A program made the position numbers and the translations under genes. The notes beneath the pieces are model-generated. The model had not been told where the DNA came from. It searched no databases and saw only the letters and a program-made list of their open reading frames with translations. DNA of 64,000 bases from Melastoma dodecandrum (taxonomy: Eukaryota > Streptophyta > Magnoliopsida > Myrtales > Melastomataceae): positions 24,849-88,848 of the forward strand of contig JARUPY010000293.1 of assembly GCA_029817715.1 (NCBI GenBank), read 5' to 3'. Below are positions 49,730-60,770 of this stretch, one piece after another (within the stretch, counting starts at the first letter, position 1; every line of letters begins with the position of its first letter).

Positions 49730-51240
49730 AGTTAAGGGATGGTTTTAGCTGAATTTTGTTTCAAAATTATCGAAATAAGAATTCAAAATTCATGAAATAA
49801 TATCTCGAATTCATAAAGTGGATTCACTTTTAAGGAAATCGACTTTATATAAACTAACTTCCAAAATCACTCATAAGAAATTCGCTCTCAATTTTAAAGA
49901 GGACCGAAATTCGATTTTTATAAAGTTAGACTTCCAAAGTCATTCCTTAAGAAAGTTGACTTTTATAAAGCGGAATAAAATTTTAAAATTTTCTAACATA
50001 TTTTAAAAAATATTTAATCGTTTAATTTGAAGCTTTAGTTGCTTTTTAATCGTTTTACCGGGATAGATAGATTGTTAGATTTTACAGAACACCATGATAA
50101 CTAAATAATTGAAAAAAATATTGCATGGCGAAATAAATGAGACAAAAATTGCGAGAGAAATGACAGGGGATAGTCCCACCAAACACTACTACTTCTTTCA
50201 ACACCCCCAAACTTCGTGGAATCGCTTGCGCCATGTAAAACAAATAATACAATCGACAACAACGTCAAATCTGAGATTTGTACAAATTTACCATTATTTC
50301 AACAAAAATTACGAAATACTCACTTGAAAACTCCCTAAATAATGTCCCTACCTCGCAAATCCAAATTACAATTTTTTATTTTACAACGTTATTCGAAACG
50401 AATTAGATAAAAATTTGTCTAAGTCGCACAGCAACTTTCGTAAGACACCAGGGACCACCTACACATAAATTTTTACTAAGTATGCATAAGTCGAGATTTG
50501 AAACCCGAAAGACCTCACACTCGACAATAGTTTCTAAGAAAATCTCGAGGGAAAGATGAAAGACCCAGGTAATCTTTTAAATTTCATCGTGATAAGGACA
50601 TATTATTGCAATTATTGGTCTTCAACGATGAATTTCTAGTAAGCGCGAGTCATCAACTCGCATTGACTACGTCCTTGGCCTTTGTACACGCCGCCCCTCG
50701 CTGTCGAATTAAGCTAAAGTCATGGTTTAAAACATCGATATAAATAAATTTTATAAAATTAAATTTAAGTTTGAAATCACGACTTAACGATAATATTTAG
50801 AAAGTTTTCAAAACAAAAATTCATATTTCTTAAAATGTTTTTCGAACGAACTATAAATCTATCTCGTCCAATAATGAGTTTTGTTCATAAATAATATTAG
50901 TCCGTAAATTATTTCGTCAAATACGATAACAACTTTGAAAATTCTTTGACTAATGTAGTGAAATCGGCCTTAGAAAGACCGACTTTGATCATGAAGAAAG
51001 TTGGCCTTAGACCAAACCGAAGTTGGCTGTAAAGGATTGACTTCATGTCATCCATCCTAGCTACATGAAGTCGACCTTTGTAAGACCGACTTTTATAAAC
51101 TTGGTTAAAAAAATATTCATCCACTGAAGTCGGCATTTGTAAGGCCGACTCCCTTCGTACCTCAAGAAAGTCGGTTTTACAAAAAACGACTTTAATCCGA
51201 CACAAAAATTTCTAGTGCCTTTGTAAAGCCAACTTCCACG
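49730..51240. repeat. Zone of short palindromes of fold-back type
   Basis: Two clusters. At 49800-49985, words such as AAGTCGACTT-like CGACTTTATA / TATAAAGTTAGACTT recur in both directions. At 50965-51237, AGTCGGCATTTGTAAGGCCG ACT and relatives recur at least six times (for example 51069-51092 and 51144-51149). Flanks contain TTTCGTCAAATACG-type ends. This resembles the other fold-back families, but boundaries are unclear. No gene. Confidence 0.55.
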
Positions 51241-52384
51241 AGCCACGGACAAAAGGATCATCTAAAGGGGGAAGAAAATAAATCCCAAGAAGAGGGAAAG
51301 AAAAGAAGGGGAGTGAGTGGGTCCCCATTAATTGGAAAATAAAACCAGAGTTTTGTACGGAAATACGGTTAGTTTTAAAAAAAATTTGCGAAATACGGTC
51401 ACAGTATCGTAAAATACGATTTTACCGTCGATGGGGCGCGTTCTTGGATTACAAAGAGGGTGCGCTTCGAAAACGCGCCCTCCATGTGCTTATTGAGAGG
51501 CGGGTTTTGGAAACCCGCCCCTTACGCATGCTGAGATGAAATAAGTGTTCAAGGGGCGCGATCTCAAAACGCGCCCTTTGAAGGGGCCGTCCCCCCCGGC
51601 CCCCCAACCTTTGGGCAGTCCCCCCTGCCTACCCTCCAGGGGCGGGTTTTGGAAACCCGTCCCTCACTGGGCACACGGAGGGGCTATGCGTCAGACGGGG
51701 GGCGGGTTTTGAAAACCAGCCCCTCCAATAAAACAATAAGGGGCGGGTTTTGGAAACCCGCCCCTTCAAATGAAACAATAAGGGGCGGGTTTTCGGAACC
51801 CGCTCCTCCGACGAACATAAACGCCGCAGTCGGGACGGAAGCCCTATTCCGCTGACCCCAAACCCCCTAAATCGTCCGAATCCGGCGTCCGACCTCCGAT
51901 TCTTACCGACCCCCGGCCCCCGAGCTCTATCCTCCCCACCTCCGACCCCCGTTCGTGCCGTCCCCCGTCCTCCCCTCGTCCGCCGTCCTCCCCTCATCCG
52001 CCCGTTCAACCACCGACCTCCGACCTCGGCCCATTCGACCTCCGATCTCCGCCCGTCCGACCGTCCGATTATCATTCGTAAGTTCAATTATATAAGTTAG
52101 ATATTGTAAGTTAGAAAATTTAGGTTCGAAAATTAGGTTAGTTAGAAATTTAGTTTTTGAAATTTATGTTAGATTTTTATGCTAGAACATTTGGTTAGAA
52201 ATTTAGGATTGAATAATTAGTATATAAATTTATAAATTGATTTGATTATTTAGTATAGAAATTTATAAATTATTGTTTTGGCATTACAATTATGATGATT
52301 AATTATACGTTGTTTGAATTGTTGTGGGTATTATAAAGTTCGAGAGGGGAGCTAATTTCACGTAAGTTTTTCCCTTACATTTGA

Positions 52385-55071
52385 ATGGCGCAAGTTCATT
52401 TGTTATTTTATGGTCATGGGAAAGTTATTCATGGTAGTCAGGGAGTAGGTTATAATAGGGGTCCACTTAAACGTATAAAGATACCTGCTGATGTGGACTA
52501 TGTCCAATTCGAAAGGGTAATTGCTAATGCAATGAGATTAAGCGAAGGAAGTAAGCTGGAAATTTGTCATAGATATCCCGTTCCTTCGTATGGTCCCTTC
52601 AGGCATAAATTTTGTGCTAGTACCGATTAGTGATGATGAAGATGTTTTAGGTTGTTGTGTGAGTTTGCCGATGTCCAAATGGTGACCGCATTCAAGAAGT
52701 ATATGTGATATCAAATTCTGGGAATTCTAGCAATGAAGGGAGGCGGACAAATTCAAGAAGTAAGCACGGTAGTAACATGCAAGCCGTAGGAGTGAATGTG
52801 GATGAGGGTTTAAATGTTGTGCAAGAGCGAATGGAAAATTTCGAAGTTAGTAAAAATTTTCGTCGATTTGTGGATATGGTGGTAATGTGGGGAATGAGGA
52901 GGATGGTGATATGGATGGTGACGGTGGTAATTATTACGGAGACGATTATGAAGAGGGTGATCCGTTTGAAGATTTAGAACGTGATGTGGGCGATGAAGCA
53001 GCTGTAAACGAAAACTATTTATCGGCGATATGAGAATCATATCGTTGATTCAATAGTGAATTCCGATGAGGCGGATACTGATGATGAAATGTTTAACGGT
53101 GTTGATTTAGAGAACGATGATAACAATGTGGGGGTTAAATGAGGCTGGTCCTTCTAGGAAGAAACGGTTGGAGAAACCTCTACCATTCTAATCTAGACAG
53201 TGGCGATACTGGGAAGGTCATTTTCGAGGATGACGAGGAAGTTAGGATGACGGACGATCGGATGGCTGTGGTTGAATTTCGTAAAGGGATGCGTTTCAAG
53301 CATAAAAACCATCTCATTCATAAGGTTAATATGTTCCATATCAAGAACCATTATAACTACGAAATTGTGGAGTCAGATAAGACGGACATGGTCTGTGTTT
53401 TGTTCTGAGGTTGGTTCTGGTTGCAAGTGGAGATTACGCGCGATTCAACGTGCTTGTGATGATGAGTTTGAAATAACCATCGTGGGTGAGGCTCATACAT
53501 GTTTAAATGCAGTGCTTTCCGAAGATCATGATCAACTTGATTTGCAACTTTATGGTTCCCTACTTCCGTACTTTTGTTAGAGAATCTTCTGAAGTGAAAG
53601 TTTCGTTCCTACGGAATGTAATAAAGGAGAGATTTGGGTACGAAGTATCTCGCCGACGAGTATGGGATGCAAAGAGGAATGACAATTGAAGTTGAATATG
53701 GCGAATGTGATGAATCTTATAACGAGTTACCGCATCTAATGAATGCAATCAAAATTGCCAACCCCGGAACAATTGTTGATTGGGGTGCAACTTATAATCT
53801 TGGCGATGTGGAAGTATTACAGTTTCAGAGACTATTTTGGGCGTTTGGACAGTGTATTCAGGCATTTACTCATTGTCGGCCAGTTGTGAGTATAGATGGC
53901 ACATTTTTAATACGGTAAATATAGGCATAAACTCTTAATTGCCTGTGCTATGGATGGAGAGAACCATATTGTGCCGCTTGCATTTTGCACTGGTTGATGA
54001 GGAAAGCTATGATTCTTGGAATTGGTTCTTGAGATGTCTAAAGGGATATGTCGTTGGAGATAGGACGGGAGGAGTATGCTTGATTTCCGACAGACATGCA
54101 GGCATTCAGGCGGCTGTGAATGATCCGCAGGTTGGCTGGCAGCCCGCCATTTGCGCATTGGCGGTTCTGTCTTCGACATGTGGCAAGCAATTTCAATACT
54201 AGATATAAAAATGTTGCTTGTAAAAGGAAGTTGATAGCCGCAGCGAGGAAATCGATGACTGTGAAGCAAAAAAACATTATGATAAGCTTGTTTGAATCAA
54301 TGCCAGAAGCTGGTGAGTTCTTCGCCGAGATGAACGAAAGAGCATGGGTGCTTGAGTCGGGATGGCTTTTATAGATATGGTCTTATGACTACGAATTTGA
54401 GCGAGAGTTACAAACGCCGTTATAAGAGGTGCCATAAATCTTCCTGTTTCGGCTCTTGTTCGAAAAAATATGGTATAATTTGCGTGGCATACTGAATAGC
54501 CAGAAGGGATGATGCTTGACTCCGCGTTGAGAATTGGCGAAAGTTTTTACAAGAGTTTGTACAAATCGGTTGTATTAAATGTATGGAGAGGGCCAAACGG
54601 TATGAAGTAGTGCTTCTCGATCGACAGGAGGGTAGATTTGACGTGAAAACTAAAGGAAAACATCGACTGAAGTATGTGTTTCTTCAAGCGCGGAAATGCA
54701 GCTGCAAGAAGTGGCAAATCTAATCGCATTCCGTGTTCGCACGCTTTGGCATGTTATGCACACAAGCATGTAGATTCATACCGCTGTGATTAGTCGTTTC
54801 TACTCATTCGAGTGTCAGAAGGCCGTGTATGCTTCGAAATGGCATTCTTTTGACTGCAAAGAAGATTGGCCGGAATATCTTTTCCCGAGAGTCAATCCCG
54901 ATCCTACAAGAGTCAGACCAAAATGGCGTCCACGGTCATCCCGTATACGAAATGAAATGGACATCAAGGAGAAAACTCGGAAAACTAGCTGTGGGTTATG
55001 TAGAAAGGAAGGTCATAACCGAACGTAGTTGTCCTAATAGGAATGTTTGTAAGTGTTCGTTCAATTGTTGA
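52385..55071 (+). pseudogene. Decayed MURA-type (MULE) transposase
   Basis: Recognisable blocks in order: N-terminal MULE region (FYGHGKVIHGSQGVGYNRG, 52385-52627); an acidic Asp/Glu linker (52800-53130); MuDR DNA-binding domain (MRFKHKNHLIHKVNMFHIKN, then SGCKWRLRAIQRA, 53285-53450); DDE catalytic region (SIDGTFL with first Asp near 53895, ISDRHAGIQAAV with second Asp near 54090, then FCLRHVASNFNTRYKN, 53634-54240); SWIM zinc finger (CSCKKW ... IPCSHALACYAHKHV, 54700-54775); and a C-terminal zinc knuckle (CGLCRKEGHNRT, 54991-55027). Blocks lie in different frames, with stops or frameshifts near 52610-52640, 53028, 53210-53290, 53575-53640, 53920, 54130-54190, 54375 and 54720. No functional enzyme is made from this copy. 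Confidence 0.85.
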
Positions 55072-55136
55072 ATAAGTTGTGAATTCTGATTGCCTTTGCT
55101 TAAGTTTATTCTTCTTATTAACCGTTGTTGATATAT

Positions 55137-56610
55137 TTTGTAACAGGAAGATGCGTCCAGGACCAAGAAAGACAAGTGTTCTTGATGCTCAAGCAGAGCA
55201 TTCGATCGACGGCTGTATGGGAAGCCGGATATAGCGTGGTATGTGAATTCGGCTTATATATTTTACGTATTCGTACCTTTTTTACTAACTACTGTCTTAT
55301 CTATAGAATAACGTTCCTCACTTGCCGTCGGGCTGAGAAATCGCTGAAGGGAGGTGCCACCGATCCCAGAATGGACGTATACCTCCGTCAAGCAGGATTC
55401 TATGGCGTGGCTAAACTTTCGTTCATATCATTGGACTGGGCCCTCATCACAGCATTGACGGAACGTGGAGGCCGGAGACGCACACCTTCCATATGTTGCA
55501 CAGTGAGATGACTATCACCCTTCAGGATGTGGCAATTCAGCTACGTTTGGCCCGTAGATGGTGATGCGGTGATAGCAGATACATCCGTATCTAATGAGGC
55601 GGTGTGCTTAGATTTATTGGGCCGGATACCTAGGGGTGACAACATCCGGTCTGGTCGTATTAGACTTAGCTGGCTGGCTGCGAATTTTGGTGAGATCCCT
55701 ATAGATGCCCCTGAGGAGTTGGTGCAGATGCATACCACGGCATATATTCTGCAGCTGATTGGTGGGATGTTGTTCCACGACGAAGTCAGATAGTTTTAGT
55801 GCATGTATTCTGGTTGCCTTTGCTAGCTGACTTTGAGAGGGCTGGCAATTATAGTTGGGGAAGTGCATGCCTAGCGTGGCTTTACAAGGAGTTTGTGTAA
55901 GGCGGCGCACCATAAGGCATCTCAGATAGAGGGTCCATTGATACTGCTACAGATTTTGGCATGGGATAGATTCCCTCATAGAAGCACCTCTGAGACTCCG
56001 TACCCCCTTTGTGGAAGATATGCCTTTGACCATAGATGAGCCATTGCGAAGGATGTACGCACGGTGTCCACCCATGTTCCTTTCCTCCAACAGAGAGGCA
56101 TTCGATAGGCAGAGCATGGATCAGGTAAAGTACTATAGCTAACAAATTCATTTGGTCAAATCGAACTCTTCTCACACATTCACAGTCATATATGTAGATT
56201 ATTTGGCATCCTTACCCGGATTGAGTTGGTAGCCATGCTTCCCGATTACTGCCGATCTGGTGAGGCTTTCTGGCGTGCAAGACTTCCCCTAATTTGCTTC
56301 TACATCGTGGAGTGGCAGTACCCGGATAGAATTGATTCGTCAATTTGGCGATCATCAACTGGTGCCGCAAGGATTGTGACCCAAGCATGGCAACTCCACA
56401 AGATAGATTTACGCCGGGAAGGACGATGAAACAACTGGAAATAGATCCACCGAGTGTTTATGTGACCAGTGGGAAGATCGTACTCAACATGGTCGTACGC
56501 CGCTGTTTTGGGAGTCGACCGATTAGATATTCAAAATGGTTATGCGAAGCATACCACAGGCAGCACATCCTCGCACACTACGGACTCCATGCTAGGCACA
56601 TTTGGTAAGT
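55137..56610 (+). pseudogene. Decayed plant mobile domain (PMD, MAIN/MAIL-like) gene inside the MULE
   Basis: After a probable intron (about 55238-55307) come blocks of the PMD/aminotransferase-like domain: ALITALTERGG-type start, THTFHMLHSEMTITLQDVAI, PVDGDAV (55555), LLGRIPRGDNIRSGRIRLSW, TTAYILQLIGGMLFHDEV (to 55790), LADFERAGNYSWGSACLAWL (55823-55885), GPLILLQILAWDRFP-like, PMFLSSNREAFDRQSMDQ (to 56126) and, after another intron-like gap, LPDYCRSGEAFWRARLPLIC (56238). Frame changes and stops near 55470, 55790, 55900 and 56345 break it. PMD proteins MAIN and MAIL1 act in plant genome maintenance and silencing, and PMD domains are also known from plant transposons. This copy probably belonged to the element. 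Confidence 0.75.
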
Positions 56611-58401
56611 CCATTAAATGAATATGACCTATATCCCATAACATTTTCTCATTCATTGTTCCAACTTTAACCTATACTTCTGATGTAAGTTTGAAGAACT
56701 TACGAAAGATAAAGCTTCGGTCTGACCAGCCGGAACTCCGTTACTCTTGCCAGCGGAGTCCATGGAAATGATGCGGGAAGTATGCACCGATGAGATTTAT
56801 ATGGTCGACCCGACGGATTGGAAGATCAAACCTGCAATACCATATACATCCACAAGGTGGACAACGAAATGAGAAGGAGGAAGATCCAATATGGAGGAAG
56901 AAGATCCTACAATCATATGGACGTTGCGGAAGGAGGATCATTATCATGGGGAGGAGCCACGGACATAACGATGACCCCGTATTTTGACGAGGAGGGCCCA
57001 TGAAGTGCGAGAAGTGGGTGCTCATATCTCTTCAAGTTTCGTCATGTTTACTGGTGATTACGCCACTCCTTACTACGAGGCTGGGTCTCAGTTACTTACA
57101 CCGGAGGCTCCGATTAAAGGCACAAGAGAATTCGGGTAAGTCTTCGATTTAAGATTCATTTAAACTTTCATAACTTAAACTAATATAACTTCTTTAGGTA
57201 CGAATCCATTTGCAACAAGGAGAAGGAACTTCCCAAATTACCACAACTGTACCCGGATGTTCCATTTGAGACATGCCGTGAAGTTCCAGAAGTCCCCGTC
57301 CGATCTCATGGCTTATGTTAGGAGGAAAATCTACGAGCGTCAGGGGACATTACTGATTTGCAAATTTGGACGTTTAACTTTGATACGTTAGATGTTAGAC
57401 GATATGAAATTTGGACGTTTCACTTTGTACGTTTACATTTGCCTTTGTTATTGAATGTTGGGTGTTAGATTGTTCCGAAAGTTTGGTGTTCGATGTATGG
57501 ATGGTTACCTATCTGTTTTGTTGAAACAGGGTTGGTTTCTAAAGATTTTTTTTATTTTTTTTAATTTTTTTTGTATTTATTTATTTTTTTATTGATAGGT
57601 GTGGTGCATTGGCCAGACAAGGGGCGGGTTTCCAAAACCCTGCCCTTATGTTATTATAACGGAGGGGCGCAGTCTCAAAATCGCGCCCTTGTATGCCATA
57701 GGAGGGGCGGGTTTTTTGGTATAACCCGCCACCTTGTAGGGGGGACGGGGGGTCGAGGGGGGCAACAGGGGGGCCGGCGGGGGACGGCCCCTTCAAGGGG
57801 CGCGTTTTGAGATCGCGCCCCTTTGAAAACACTTAACATTTTCATCTCAGCATGCTTAAGGGACGGCTTTCCAAAAACCCGCCCCTCAATAAAGCAACAC
57901 GGATGGCGCGTTTTTCGAAGCGCGGCCCTCTTTGTAATCCAATGAACAACGCAGCCCCATCGACGGTAAAACCGTATTTTTACGAAACTGGGATCGTATT
58001 ATCGCAAATTTTTTTTTTTAAAAACTAACCGTATTTTCCGCTACAAAACTCAAATAAAAACCATCCATTCCCCACCCCGGCATTTAATAAATATATAAAG
58101 TGGAGGTGATGTTAAGAAAGAAAAAAAAAAGTAAAAAAAAAAAAAACAACCCGTTGCTTCTTCTACTTGTCACTTTCAACCCAACTCAATGGAAAAAAAC
58201 TCCTGACAATTGTGTTTCCTGTTGTTTTCTAATATCAAATCATAAAATATTTCCTTCTCTTGTCCAATTCCCATCTGTTTCTGAATCCACTTGGTAACTG
58301 GATGTTCCAATCAGAGGCACTCCCAACCACAATGACCAAAAAATATCAGAGATAAGAAGGCAAACATTGAAGCTACACCATATTTTTCATACATCTCAAG
58401 A

Positions 58402-58680
58402 CTATGAAAAGGAAACTATTAAGGCACCAACCAAGTAGTATTCACCCAATCCATTGCAGTTGTCCCCGAGCCCAGCAAACTCAACATTATTTTCATACGC
58501 CAACAAACCGTATTCACCGTTAAACGCACCATATCGTCCTTTCTCTTCGTCTTTTATGGCACCAAGAAGGATCCAGAAATTCGGTCTGCGCGGCAACTCA
58601 AAAGGTTTTGGAAGTTTTACGGACCTTTCCTTTCCGCACATGAAGGAACGGTAATCAAAATGTCCCCAGACTAACTATTT
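58402..58680 (-). CDS. Unrecognised ORF, possible terminal exon
   Basis: An open frame of about 90 codons ending at 58402, preceded by an AG that could be a splice acceptor near 58678. The product contains VWGHFDYRSF, LPKPFELPRRPNFWILLGAI and GAFNGEYGLLAYENNVEF, a composition that looks protein-like (balanced, with aromatic and charged residues) rather than random. I do not recognise the family. There is no upstream exon that I can join to it. It may be the last exon of the putative minus-strand gene whose promoter could be at 63.8-63.9 kb, or chance. Confidence 0.25.
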
Positions 58681-60639
58681 GGAAAGCTCGTAAGGAAATA
58701 TCACACAATGGTCCTTTAATTTCTCCTTCGGTTAGGTTAGGTGTACCATAATGATACAATTGATAAAAAAAAAAAAAAACAAAACACCATTTACCAGCCC
58801 CTCTACATGTAGAGTTCACATGATATTACACTTGTCCTTGGACTTTGGATTCCACCACGACTGGACTGGTGGGGGGTTTCCTAACAGTATATCGTCACCT
58901 CCTACAATAATAGTTCAATTAAGGGAGGGACACTAACAAAGAATTTACAGAAAAGAGACTACAAAACATTAACTCATCATTTAGACGATTCCTCAATATA
59001 GCGAAGATGGCAGTTAGATTTTGTCTCAAAAGGCTAAAAACTCAACCACATCAATTTTATATTCATCTTTGATTTTTACTTAATGAAGAAGAAACACCTT
59101 CTTTTTGTGGATAATTCTATAAGAAACAAACTTCCAGGTGACGAGCCAAGAAAGTTATAGAAATAACAGTATCGACACAGCTCTGTCTTAATATGTTAAC
59201 TTAAACCATGAGGCTGAAATTTCATCCTTTATAAATTGCTCTTATACCATCCATCCCCAGGCATACCAAAATGGAGTTAATTTCCTTTCTCAAGATCATA
59301 TGCTCATATTCATCTCAAGTCCCTTAAATTCAGACGAGAAACAACTAAAAAGCAAAGTGATAAACTTATCCAAAAAAAAAAAAATAGGGTGATAAACACG
59401 TTTCACAGCTCACTAAAAAACAGAGGTGGCAACCGGGGCAGGTCACTCCAACTCGCACAAGCAACAGATTTCATTGCAGGGATAATCGAGAGTCTCTCCC
59501 ACAATTCCCAAAAAAAACCTAAAAAATCACAAGCAGGAACAACCAGCCCTAAGAACAGGCGAGGGGGTAAGGAGCAGATAGAGGGTGGGGGGAGAAGGGG
59601 GAAGGGTGAAGGAAAGGGATTTGGAAATTTACAAATAGCGAGCAAGCGGCCAGGGGCCATGTCTGCTGAACAAATCAAATACGAGAAAAAATGATGTCAA
59701 TACATTGTTGTCTTTTCACGTTACCATCCCACAAATTTCAATGAAGTTTTTCAGACGGCGGAGGGAAAAATTCCCCGTCAGGCGAATGGGATCCAAGAGG
59801 GTATATTCCAATACCCTAGGAAAAATAAAAAATAAAAAAGGCCGAGTTTTGGACAAAGGCCTACTCTAAGAAATTAAGGATGGAGGACTCCCTCACCCCC
59901 CCCCCCCCCCCCCAACACCCAATCTACCGGACAACAACTGTTTCCTATCAGAAATAGCCGTAAGCACATAATGCAATCTTCCCGCAGTTAATTGCCAGTA
60001 AATGATCGCCCGACCTGCCTGCCATGTACTCCGGGCTTTGTTCCATTTTAAAGTTAAAAATAATTGCGACGGCAATTATTCAACTTAAACCAGGTTGAGT
60101 TTTCCTAACCATTCCATCGTCTCGGCAATCTTCCACGATAGATCTTTTACAAAAACTGCATTTCCTAAATTTATGGTCAGTATCCAATAACCAAAGGTTT
60201 CCACACTTGGTCACAACCAAACATTTGCTTTCCCGAAATGGGGGGAAGGTTTAAAACTCTGGTGCCAGATCATATACAGTTCAGGTAGCAACGCACCTTT
60301 CAATCCGCTTCTTGTGCCTATGATTTTGAGCATTGAATGTTGATGGGTACGTCCTTGTTTCCACCGCAAGAAGCAGACCGATATTGATAAGCCATCAGAG
60401 ATGATTCTTACCCTGCTCTGTTGCAGTAATCTGAATTTGGAAGCTGATACTGTTGCAAGGGAAATAATGGGCATATGGACGATAAACCGGGGTAACAACA
60501 AGGATGATTGTCTGTCCATGGATAAGTAAACGTCCTCACATTTGCATGCATACGATAATAATTGGTCTATTCATAATAGGGGACAAAAATTACCCAGCAG
60601 CAAAGCAAAATTTTTCACAAAAAATTGCGACTCGTAAAA

Positions 60640-60770
60640 AGGCAAACTGGCAAAGAATTGTGTTTTCTTGGTTAAACGCTTGCAATCTCAAAGAAGATAG
60701 GCTCGAACCTCATCTCCCGTGGACACAAGCAAGGGGACTGCCAAAAAAAAATAAAAAAAAAAAAAAAATT
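60640..60770 (+). mobile_element. tRNA-derived SINE
   Basis: TTGGTTAAACGCTTGCAATC resembles a pol III A-box region and ATAGGCTCGAACCTCATC a B-box. The sequence ends GGGGACTGCC followed directly by a long A-run (60741-60768). This matches the general plan of plant tRNA-derived SINEs. It belongs to a different family from the one at 12165. Confidence 0.7.

Larger units (their letters stand above)
51348..58051. mobile_element. 6.7-kb Mutator-like element carrying transposase and plant mobile domain relics
   Basis: Left end GAGTTTTGTACGGAAATACG and right end complementary to GAGTTTTGTAGCGGAAAATA are inverted repeats. Similarity extends about 260 bp inward (through GCATGCTGAGATGAAA at 51527-51542 and TTTCATCTCAGCATGC at 57839-57855). 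Subterminal zones (51430-51835 and 57600-57950) are packed with palindromes such as GGGGCGGGTTTTGGAAACCC. Flanks are similar but not identical: AAAATAAAACCA before the left end and AAATAAAAACCA after the right. Inside are a MURA-type transposase (52385-55071) and a PMD gene (55137 to about 56610), both on the plus strand and both broken. The 569-bp element at 13936 is a likely internal-deletion relative. Confidence 0.88.

Noticed and set aside
59403..59694. Overlapping ORFs on both strands
   Set aside because: Low-complexity (GGA-rich or Pro-rich) sequence without domain or splice support.
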